Positions 6,706 through 10,670 of a DNA stretch of 10,670 bases are shown in pieces. The DNA comes from DATGKR01 sp035294565 (GTDB taxonomy: Bacteria; Actinomycetota; Acidimicrobiia; Acidimicrobiales; Palsa-688): positions 1 to 10,670 of the forward strand of contig DATGKR010000097.1 of the NCBI GenBank assembly GCA_035294565.1, in the 5' to 3' direction. The position numbers were made by a program, and so were the translations under genes. The notes below the pieces were generated by a model. That model ran no database searches. It saw nothing but the letters and a program-made list of their open reading frames with translations, and was not told where the DNA came from. Position 1 is the first letter of the stretch. Each line of letters begins with the position of its first letter.

Positions 6706-7346
6706 CACCTGCCTCCCTTCACAGCGTCGCGGATGAGCACCACGCCACCCCTCGGGCCGGGCACCGCACCCTTGAGGAGCAGCAGGTTCCGCTCCGGGTC
6801 AGCTTTGACGACCTCGAGGTTGAGCGTCGTCACCCTCGCCGAGCCGTGCTGGCCGGCCATGCGGGTGCCCTTGAAAACCCTGGCCGGGGTGGCACAGGCT
6901 CCTATCGATCCCGGGGCGCGGTGGTGCTTGTGGTTGCCGTGGCTGGCGCCTTGGCCGCCGAAGTTGTGCCGCTTCATACCCCCTGCGAAGCCCTTGCCCT
7001 TGCTCACGGCGGTGACGTCCACCTTGTCACCAGCGTTCAGCATGTCGACCGTCAGCTCGTCGCCCACCTTGTACTCGCCGGTCTCGGCGAGGCGGAGCTC
7101 GACCAGTCGCTTGCCCGGGTCGACGTCAGCGACCCGGTAGTGGCCGGCCAGCGGCTTGTTGAGCCGCCCCGGCTTGCGGTTGCCGTAGGTGACCTGCAGC
7201 GCGGAGTAGCCGTCGCGCTCGGCCGTCTTCACCTGCACGACCCTGACGGGATCGACGCGTACGACGGTGACCGCGACTGCGCGGTTCTGGTCGTCCCAGA
7301 CCTGGCTCATGCCGATCTTCTCGCCGACTATCGCTTTCGCTGACAC
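6705..7346 (-). CDS. rplC: 50S ribosomal protein L3
   Basis: L3 is an early assembly protein whose loop extends to the peptidyl transferase centre. The 213 residues contain GEKIGMSQVWDDQNRAVAVTVV at the start, GKGFAGGMKRHNFGGQGASHG, then PGSIGACATPARVFKGTRMAGQHG and NLLLLKGAVPGPRGG. The residue that aligns with the methylated Gln150 of E. coli L3 appears to be Ala150, so a PrmB-type modification is not expected. The start is GTG at 7346, the only start near the family N-terminus, with only a weak purine-rich GAAAGAG before it. This is the first gene of the operon here: no rpsJ lies upstream, where a divergent peptidase gene is found instead. Confidence 0.96.
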   Translation of the reverse strand: MSAKAIVGEKIGMSQVWDDQNRAVAVTVVRVDPVRVVQVKTAERDGYSALQVTYGNRKPGRLNKPLAGHYRVADVDPGKRLVELRLAETGEYKVGDELTVDMLNAGDKVDVTAVSKGKGFAGGMKRHNFGGQGASHGNHKHHRAPGSIGACATPARVFKGTRMAGQHGSARVTTLNLEVVKADPERNLLLLKGAVPGPRGGVVLIRDAVKGGR

Positions 7347-7401
7347 AGGTGGCTCTTTCGTGGGGCGGGGTGGCGGCTTGGGTGGAGTCGGGGTGGCGGA
7401 G

Positions 7402-7417
7402 GAGGCCCGAAGGCCTC
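7402..7417 (-). repeat. Hairpin with TTCG tetraloop in rplC leader
   Basis: On the minus strand this reads GAGGCC TTCG GGCCTC, a perfect 6-bp stem closed by a TTCG tetraloop. It lies 56 bases before the rplC start. No T-run follows, so it does not look like a terminator. Confidence 0.55.
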
Positions 7418-7425
7418 ACACGCGG

Positions 7426-7453
7426 GGGCTCCGCCCGGTTCCGGGCGGAGCCC
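7426..7453. repeat. Perfect 13-bp inverted repeat in rplC leader
   Basis: The arms GGGCTCCGCCCGG (7426-7438) and CCGGGCGGAGCCC (7441-7453) are exact reverse complements, separated by TT. As RNA this gives a 12-bp stem with a 4-base loop. On the plus strand it is followed by ACTTTTC, a weak T-tract, but no plus-strand gene ends upstream. On the minus strand no T-tract follows. A leader structure for the rplC transcript is the more natural reading. Confidence 0.65.
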
Positions 7454-7478
7454 ACTTTTCTGTCTGGCCGCGGGGTCT

Positions 7479-7494
7479 CCTTCGAGCCGGAAGG
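7479..7494 (-). repeat. Short hairpin in rplC leader
   Basis: CCTTC at 7479-7483 pairs with GAAGG at 7490-7494 across a 6-base loop. The short repeat GGGTCTCC flanks it on both sides (7473-7480 and 7493-7500). It is modest on its own and is listed because it stacks with two stronger hairpins in the same leader. Confidence 0.3.
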
Positions 7495-7537
7495 GTCTCC
7501 GGACACCCGCGGACATCCGTTCAAACGACGACCGGTG

Positions 7538-7543
7538 ATTATA
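7538..7543 (-). promoter_or_regulatory. Candidate -10 element of the rplC operon promoter
   Basis: The minus strand carries an exact TATAAT, preceded by GTGGC, in an otherwise very GC-rich gap. It points toward rplC about 190 bases downstream. No recognisable TTGACA-like -35 lies 16-19 bases upstream; that place is taken by a GC-rich inverted repeat (7552-7577). The match could be chance, although TATAAT is rare in such GC-rich sequence. Confidence 0.4.
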
Positions 7544-7551
7544 GCCACCGC

Positions 7552-7577
7552 GCCGGCGAGGCGCGCCAGGCGCCGGC
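7552..7577. repeat. Inverted repeat in the -35 region of the rplC promoter
   Basis: GCCGGCG at 7552-7558 is the reverse complement of CGCCGGC at 7571-7577, with a 12-base centre containing the palindrome GGCGCGCC. It spans the expected -35 area of the minus-strand promoter and lies just before the start of the divergent peptidase gene. A regulator site is possible, but GC-rich palindromes arise easily at this base composition. Confidence 0.25.
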
Positions 7578-7596
7578 TTGGGCAGACTGTCGGGCG

Positions 7597-8895
7597 GTGC
7601 CCCAGTCCCTCGCCCCCTCGCCGGCGCGGGTCGCAGGAAGGCTCGTCGCGGCACCCCGGGTCGACCGCATCGACGCCGAGCTCTGCTTCGACGTCGCCTC
7701 CGCGCGGGCGCAGGGCCGGGCGACCGTCCACTTCCGCGGAGGAAGCGTCGACGGGCGCCCCGCCCTCGACCTGCGCCAGGAGGTCACGGCCGTGCGCCTC
7801 GACGGGCAGGACCTCTCCCCCGCCGACTTCGCCCCCGTCGACCTCGGAGGTGGCCCCGGCGCCGAGATGAGAGTCGTCGACGCGGTGGTGGAGGCCGGTA
7901 GCCGCCATCGCCTGGAGGTGGCCTACGACCTCGGCACACCGTCGAGTGCCGGTGCCGAGCCCATAGGCTGGCTCGACGGCGGGGTCCGGTTCGACTTGTG
8001 GATGTCCGACCTCTTCCCGGGGCGCTACCTCGAGATGTGGGTGCCCGCCCCGCTCGTCCACGACCGCTTCACCCTCGGCTTGAGGGTGCGCCTGGAGGGG
8101 ACCAGGCGCCAGCACCTGCTGGTGGCCAACACAGCGGGGATAGACGCCGGGTCGGACGGCCTCACATGGTCGCTCGTCTATCCGGCGCACTTCACGGCGC
8201 TGTCGCCCATGCTGGTCCTTGCTCCGGCGGACACCCTGGAGGTGCGCCGCGGCTCCCTCTCCATCAGCGGCCGGAACCGGTCCCTCGGCCTTTTCACCGC
8301 CCGCCACCGCGACACCGACGCCGACCTCGCCGCCTGCGAAGCCGACCTACGCGCCTGGCTGTCTTACTGCGCGGCGCGCTACGAGCCTTGGGTCCACGGC
8401 GACACCTTCTGGGCGGTCGTCTGGTCGGCGCCGAGGGGCATGGAGTACGACGGAGCGACGACCGCGTCGGTGCAGTCGCTCGAGCACGAGGTCTTCCACA
8501 GCTGGTTCGGTCGGGGGGTGAAACCGGCGCGCGCCGCCGACGGGTGGATCGACGAGGCTTGGACGGTGTGGTCGACGTCCTCGCAGCGCCACGAGACTCC
8601 CCGCTTCGCGGCGTTCGAGCTGGGCCTCGACGAGCCTCCTTCCGAGCTGTACCCGCCCCACCCCTGGGCGCGCCACACCCCCCGCGAGGCCTACACGGCG
8701 GGCGCCCGGTTGTTCGCCGGCCTCGCTCACCTGCTCGGAGGACCGGACCGGCTGCGGGCGGCGATGGCCGACTGGTACCGGTCCAACGCAGGCCGCCTCG
8801 CCACCACCGACGGGCTGGCTGCGCACCTGCGGACCTGGTCCGACGTCGACATCAGTCCGTGGTGGGCTCGGTACGTCCACGGACGGGGCCGGTGA
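7597..8895 (+). CDS. M1-family zinc metallopeptidase (aminopeptidase N-like, compact)
   Basis: The 432-residue product has the M1 layout: a beta-rich N-terminal domain (about residues 1-190) and a catalytic domain. The GMEN-like exopeptidase motif appears as GMEY at 281-284. The zinc site HExxH-18-E is complete: His297, Glu298, His301 and Glu320, within EHEVFHSWFG. Tyr366 in the block EAYTAGARLF fits the catalytic tyrosine. The protein ends soon after the catalytic domain, so the large helical C-terminal domain of aminopeptidase N is missing. No signal peptide or membrane segment is seen, so a cytoplasmic aminopeptidase is likely. GTG at 7597 is the only usable start near the first conserved residues. 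The frame stays open upstream to 7267 only because it runs antisense to rplC. Substrate is unknown. Confidence 0.85.
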   Translation: MPQSLAPSPARVAGRLVAAPRVDRIDAELCFDVASARAQGRATVHFRGGSVDGRPALDLRQEVTAVRLDGQDLSPADFAPVDLGGGPGAEMRVVDAVVEAGSRHRLEVAYDLGTPSSAGAEPIGWLDGGVRFDLWMSDLFPGRYLEMWVPAPLVHDRFTLGLRVRLEGTRRQHLLVANTAGIDAGSDGLTWSLVYPAHFTALSPMLVLAPADTLEVRRGSLSISGRNRSLGLFTARHRDTDADLAACEADLRAWLSYCAARYEPWVHGDTFWAVVWSAPRGMEYDGATTASVQSLEHEVFHSWFGRGVKPARAADGWIDEAWTVWSTSSQRHETPRFAAFELGLDEPPSELYPPHPWARHTPREAYTAGARLFAGLAHLLGGPDRLRAAMADWYRSNAGRLATTDGLAAHLRTWSDVDISPWWARYVHGRGR

Positions 8896-9132
8896 TCCCG
8901 CAGCGGGCGCCGTGCTCGGCCCCGTGCATGTCCGGACAGTGCAGTATTTCCCCATCGGCGACATCCGCTCGAACTCGGCGCACAGCAGAGCCTTCGGCCC
9001 TGTAGGCGCGTTCGATCGTGGCCAAGGTGACGAGGTGGCCTTCCGCTTCGATCTGACATCGGCGTCCGAGCGCGATCCGGTTCGTGGGGCGGTGACTAGA
9101 TGGGGTATCGCTACCTGTAACCGAGGTGAAGC
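8896..9132. other. Gap without a supported gene
   Basis: About 240 bases follow the peptidase stop. Overlapping frames are open on both strands here, but none has a good ribosome binding site, a recognisable family motif or clear codon bias. The minus-strand frame 8852-9178 overlaps the end of the peptidase gene and contains Cys and His residues (HCPDMHGAEHGARCG), yet I cannot place it in a family. No tRNA and no terminator hairpin were seen. Confidence 0.4.
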
Positions 9133-9216
9133 ATGTCGGACGCCGGCTCCCAGCGGCGAGTACGCGAACACCGAGCACGATTGCGAGCGCAAGGACTCCG
9201 GTTCAACGCGTCTTAG
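9133..9216 (+). pseudogene. Truncated MazE-like (DUF3018) antitoxin remnant
   Basis: The 27-codon ORF contains RVREHRARLRAQGLR (residues 9-23), the typical opening of DUF3018 MazE-like antitoxins, which normally continues as RPVQIWVPD. Here the frame changes after GLR to FNAS and stops at TAG. A good GAGGTG binding site lies four bases before the ATG, so the original start is probably intact. Full-length relatives are about 70-80 residues and are followed by a MazF/PemK toxin; neither the rest of the antitoxin nor a toxin is visible. The match is from memory of the family and covers only 15 residues. Confidence 0.6.
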
Positions 9217-9217
9217 G

Positions 9218-9313
9218 TTAGGTGAGCAGCGTTAGTTTTGTTATATCTTGATCCCTAGATGCCTGGAAGGGATCTACGGCAGTAGTTGCACGAACCTGGG
9301 GCTCCTCGGTCAT
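9218..9313 (-). CDS. Small ORF of 31 codons with a strong ribosome binding site
   Basis: The ORF starts with ATG at 9313 and begins MTEEPQVRATTAVDPF, ending in LTLLT and TAA. AGGAGG lies five bases upstream, the best binding site in this accessory region, and the DUF2442 stop is only 10 bases before the start. The three genes would therefore form one minus-strand operon. The product matches nothing I recognise and is short enough to be the start of a gene truncated by the same events that broke its neighbours. Its end lies within two bases of the end of the MazE-like remnant on the other strand, which may mark a junction. Confidence 0.35.
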   Translation of the reverse strand: MTEEPQVRATTAVDPFQASRDQDITKLTLLT

Positions 9314-9323
9314 CGATGCCTCC

Positions 9324-9593
9324 TCACACGGCGACAAGCGGATGGGCTCGAGCCTGCTCATAGAGGGGCTCAGGCGCCAGGTCCTCGCCGTTGGGCCAGG
9401 TGACGGTTCGAGCTTCGGGGTCCACCCGCACGCGGGCGAAGTACTTCGGATCGCCGAGCGGTTCGAGGACGCCTCTCCAGCTCTCGGCCGAGAAGTCGAC
9501 GTCACCCACGGTCCCGTCGCTGAACAGCAAACGGAGGACGTGGTCGCGGATCACCGCCGCACCCACGATGGCCGGTAGGTAGGTCACGCTCAC
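9324..9593 (-). CDS. DUF2442 family protein
   Basis: The 89-residue product shows the DUF2442 pattern: HVLRLLFSDGTVGDVDF at residues 18-34, PLGDPKYFARVRVDPE at 45-60, and TVTWPNGEDLAPEPLYE at 63-79. Such proteins are commonly found next to DUF4160 proteins, and the pair is often listed as a putative toxin-antitoxin module; biochemical roles are not established. Here the DUF4160 gene lies immediately upstream with a 9-base gap. The start is GTG at 9593; no ribosome binding site is visible before it, and a second GTG at 9587 is possible. Coupling to DUF4160 translation may compensate. The gene appears full length. Confidence 0.85.
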   Translation of the reverse strand: MSVTYLPAIVGAAVIRDHVLRLLFSDGTVGDVDFSAESWRGVLEPLGDPKYFARVRVDPEARTVTWPNGEDLAPEPLYEQARAHPLVAV

Positions 9594-9602
9594 AATGTCA
9601 TG

Positions 9603-9866
9603 TTACGGCAGGGGGGTGATCGGATGGATCGGCTGGCTGTCCCGAGCCAGCTCCCAGTTGGCAAGGAGCTCCTCCCGGTGAAGACGGGACCACCGCCGCA
9701 CAAGGTCGAGCGCTCGACGCTCGAGCTCGCCCGCAAGGACCACGCCGTCGACTGAGATCGAGGCCGCTTGCTCGGCCTGGATGGCGTGGAAGTGAGGGAC
9801 AGGATGGTCGCGCTCGTTCCAGTACATGTAGATGGCGATCCCGTGGAAGAAGCTCACCCGGGGCAT
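9603..9866 (-). CDS. DUF4160 family protein
   Basis: The 87-residue product has the DUF4160 signature: a start of the type FFHGIAIYMYWNERDHPVPHFHA (residues 6-28), with PHFHA at 24-28, then GVVLAGELERRALDLVRRW and HREELLANWELA (63-74), closing with PITPLP. It is the usual partner of DUF2442 in putative toxin-antitoxin pairs. ATG at 9866 is the only possible start, because an in-frame TGA lies 12 bases before it. No ribosome binding site is seen, which suggests a leaderless or weakly translated mRNA. It starts 13 bases after the end of the broken hicB on the same strand. It looks intact. Confidence 0.87.
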   Translation of the reverse strand: MPRVSFFHGIAIYMYWNERDHPVPHFHAIQAEQAASISVDGVVLAGELERRALDLVRRWSRLHREELLANWELARDSQPIHPITPLP

Positions 9867-9879
9867 GAGCAGTATTCAG

Positions 9880-10090
9880 TCAGATCAGTGTGACTCTCAC
9901 CCTCGTCGAGCCGACCGCTGTCGGGGTAGGTACCGGTTCGCCCTGCTCCCGCATGGACTCGATGTGAAGCGGGATCGCTTCTGCGATCCCGACGCTCCAC
10001 CTCCTCAAGGCCTCCCCCGACGGCGACGCAGCCCGGAAGGGTCCGGGACGTAGGCTCCCCACGCATCGCCGTCCTGCTCGATGATCCGCC
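9880..10090 (-). pseudogene. hicB: HicB-like antitoxin, frameshifted remnant
   Basis: Three reading frames together spell a HicB antitoxin: IIEQDGDAWGAYVPD in the first, LPGCVAVGGGLEEVE in the second, and IAEAIPLHIESMREQGEPVP to the end in the third. The joins require removal of one base in the run of three C (minus strand) at 10041-10039 and one in the run of three G at 9990-9988. No single frame makes the protein, and the normal HicB start is also missing. Both faults are in short homopolymers, so assembly error is an alternative to true decay. HicB normally neutralises HicA by forming a complex that also represses the operon. Confidence 0.75.
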
Positions 10091-10307
10091 TGTGCTCGAG
10101 CCTCGACGGCGTGGCGGAGAGCCGGTCCAAGCGGACAGGCACGACTTCCGAGGGAGCATCGCCGATCGTCGGCCGTCCTCTCCTCCGAGACCTCCCCAGC
10201 AGGGAATCCACGTCATAACCCCGCTCGGCCTCGTCCGCCATCGCCTCGATGTCCGCGCCGGTGAGAACCTTGCCGCTCTTCGCCTTGTATGTGCTCGTGT
10301 CACCCAT
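10005..10307 (-). pseudogene. CopG-like antitoxin N-terminus fused to HicB remnant
   Basis: Residues 1-61 resemble the common CopG/ribbon-helix-helix antitoxin layout: YKAKSGKVLTGADIEAMADE, then a Gly/Arg linker (RRRGRP at 41-46) and EVVPVRLD at 54-61, which is where the DNA-binding strand begins. The two helices that should follow are absent. From about residue 73 the frame continues into HicB sequence (RIIEQDGDAWGAYVPD) and stops at residue 100 through the first HicB frameshift. Start is ATG at 10307, with AGGT upstream; a GTG one codon earlier is possible. The 100-residue chimera may be expressed but is unlikely to bind DNA or a toxin normally. The family call is by pattern only. Confidence 0.65.
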
Positions 10308-10313
10308 CACTGA

Positions 10314-10339
10314 CTAATACCTGGAATATTAGTGTATTA
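10314..10339. promoter_or_regulatory. Operator-like palindromes before the CopG/HicB chimera
   Basis: CTAATA (10314-10319) and TATTAG (10327-10332) are exact reverse complements around a 7-base centre. TAATAC (10315-10320) also pairs with GTATTA (10334-10339). The stretch lies immediately before the minus-strand chimera start, where ribbon-helix-helix antitoxins bind to repress their own genes, and is unusually AT-rich for this window. A possible -10, TAAAAT on the minus strand, lies at 10347-10342. Confidence 0.45.
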
Positions 10340-10391
10340 CGATTTTAATCCCTCTATAAAGCGAGACCATTCAGACTTGCTTCGAGCCAAG

Positions 10392-10411
10392 CGGTCGCCT
10401 CCAGGCGACCG
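10392..10411. repeat. 9-bp inverted repeat between the divergent antitoxin and toxin genes
   Basis: CGGTCGCCT (10392-10400) and AGGCGACCG (10403-10411) are exact reverse complements around CC. No T-tract follows on either strand, so it is not an obvious terminator. It lies between the chimera and hicA; its role is unknown. Confidence 0.45.
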
Positions 10412-10470
10412 TGCGGAGCGCCGACGACGGCGGCGGATCGCCAGGTTGGCTGCGACAGGCTCGCACGGTC
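10407..10470. repeat. Spaced 9-bp inverted repeat upstream of hicA
   Basis: GACCGTGCG (10407-10415) is the exact reverse complement of CGCACGGTC (10462-10470), 46 bases apart. The left arm shares five bases with the 10392-10411 repeat, so the two structures would compete if formed in RNA. It lies 24 bases before the hicA start. This could be chance in GC-rich DNA. Confidence 0.3.
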
Positions 10471-10494
10471 ACACCGGCGATCTACCTTCGCTCC

Positions 10495-10670
10495 ATGCCG
10501 CCGCTCCCCCGGGTCACAGGTCGCGAAGTCGTCCGGGCCCTTCAACAGCTCGGGTGGGTCATCGTGGTCCAGAAGGGCTCACACGTCCAACTGAAGCACC
10601 CGGAGAGGGGTGAACGGGTCACCGTGCCTATCCACGCTGGCGAGACCTTCGGAGCCGGTCTGCTCAAGTC
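10495..10670 (+). CDS. hicA: HicA-like toxin (partial, runs off the right edge)
   Basis: HicA toxins are small double-stranded-RNA-binding-fold ribonucleases that cut mRNA. The 58 visible codons begin MPPLPRVTGREVVRALQQLGW and include QKGSHVQLKHP (26-36), with the conserved catalytic-type histidine at His30, followed by RVTVPIHAGE (41-50). This covers most of a normal HicA of about 60-80 residues. The ATG has no clear ribosome binding site. HicA is usually followed or preceded by hicB on the same strand; here the only hicB in view is broken and on the opposite strand. An intact hicB could lie just beyond the edge. Confidence 0.85.
   Translation, partial: MPPLPRVTGREVVRALQQLGWVIVVQKGSHVQLKHPERGERVTVPIHAGETFGAGLLK

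Larger units (their letters stand above)
7347..7531 (-). promoter_or_regulatory. Predicted structured 5' leader of the rplC operon
   Basis: If transcription starts just downstream of the minus-strand TATAAT at 7543-7538, the rplC operon has a leader of about 185 bases. It holds three possible hairpins: 7479-7494 (5 bp), 7426-7453 (12-13 bp, perfect) and 7402-7417 (6 bp with a TTCG tetraloop in the RNA). No short coding leader with a good ribosome binding site was seen. R-protein operons often carry leaders that bind one of their own products (L4 in E. coli). By analogy this could be an autoregulatory leader, but no known leader motif was recognised. Confidence 0.4.

Noticed and set aside
5947..7140. 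Plus-strand open frame of 397 codons
   Set aside because: It is wholly antisense to rplW, rplD and rplC, with a low-complexity Arg/Gly/Pro-rich translation typical of a high-GC shadow frame.
7426..7453. Rho-independent terminator on the plus strand (hairpin followed by ACTTTTC)
   Set aside because: No plus-strand gene ends upstream of it and the T-tract is short; it fits a leader hairpin of the rplC transcript better.
7267..7596. Upstream in-frame extension of the M1 peptidase to an ATG at 7267
   Set aside because: It runs antisense through the start of rplC and the rplC leader, and shows no family sequence before about residue 10 of the chosen GTG start.
7126..8307. Minus-strand open frame of 393 codons
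   Set aside because: It is antisense to the M1 peptidase, whose zinc motif is clearly coded on the plus strand, and it overlaps rplC in another frame.
8852..9178. Minus-strand frame with HCPDMHGAEHGARCG, possibly a small metal-binding protein
   Set aside because: No family recognised, no good ribosome binding site, its end overlaps the peptidase gene, and two other frames are equally open there. It cannot be supported.
8896..9323. tRNA or other structural RNA in the gap after the peptidase
   Set aside because: No cloverleaf, no T-loop-like GGTTCGANTCC and no long hairpins were found by eye.
10332..10613. Plus-strand ORF of 93 codons over the start of hicA
   Set aside because: It overlaps hicA in another frame, its translation is Arg/Gly-rich without motifs, and HicA is clearly coded in the neighbouring frame.

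Overview
This window comes from a high-GC bacterium, most likely an actinobacterium and possibly of the Acidimicrobiia type. The assignment rests on the GC-rich sequence, the dense S10-spc gene order, the zinc-type 61-residue S14, and the long charged tails on S3 and L22. The lineage is an inference, because no phylogenetic marker was searched.

Bases 1-7346 are one tightly packed ribosomal protein operon on the minus strand. Read in its own direction the order is rplC (L3), rplD (L4), rplW (L23), rplB (L2), rpsS (S19), rplV (L22), rpsC (S3), rplP (L16), rpmC (L29), rpsQ (S17), rplN (L14), rplX (L24), rplE (L5), zinc-type rpsN/rpsZ (S14), rpsH (S8), and then the first bases of rplF (L6). Most neighbours overlap by 1-8 bases (often GTGA, ATGA or TTGA) or are separated by fewer than 10 bases, which fits translational coupling. 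Several starts are GTG, and rpmC starts at TTG. The usual first gene of the S10 operon, rpsJ, is absent: rplC is the first gene and faces a divergent gene across about 250 bases. That gap holds a perfect minus-strand TATAAT and three possible hairpins in the predicted rplC leader.

Bases 7597-8895 on the plus strand encode a compact M1-family zinc metallopeptidase with an intact HExxH-18-E site and a GMEN-like motif. It looks functionally unrelated to the ribosomal operon.

From 8896 to the right edge the window is an accessory region dominated by toxin-antitoxin-like genes, several of them broken. They are a 27-codon remnant of a MazE-like (DUF3018) antitoxin, an apparently intact DUF4160-DUF2442 pair followed by a 31-codon ORF with a strong ribosome binding site, a CopG-like antitoxin N-terminus joined to a twice-frameshifted HicB antitoxin, and at the edge, on the opposite strand, the start of a HicA toxin. 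An AT-rich stretch with palindromes at about 10314-10347 separates the chimera from hicA and may be the old antitoxin operator and promoter. The region reads as a decaying toxin-antitoxin island beside a core housekeeping operon.
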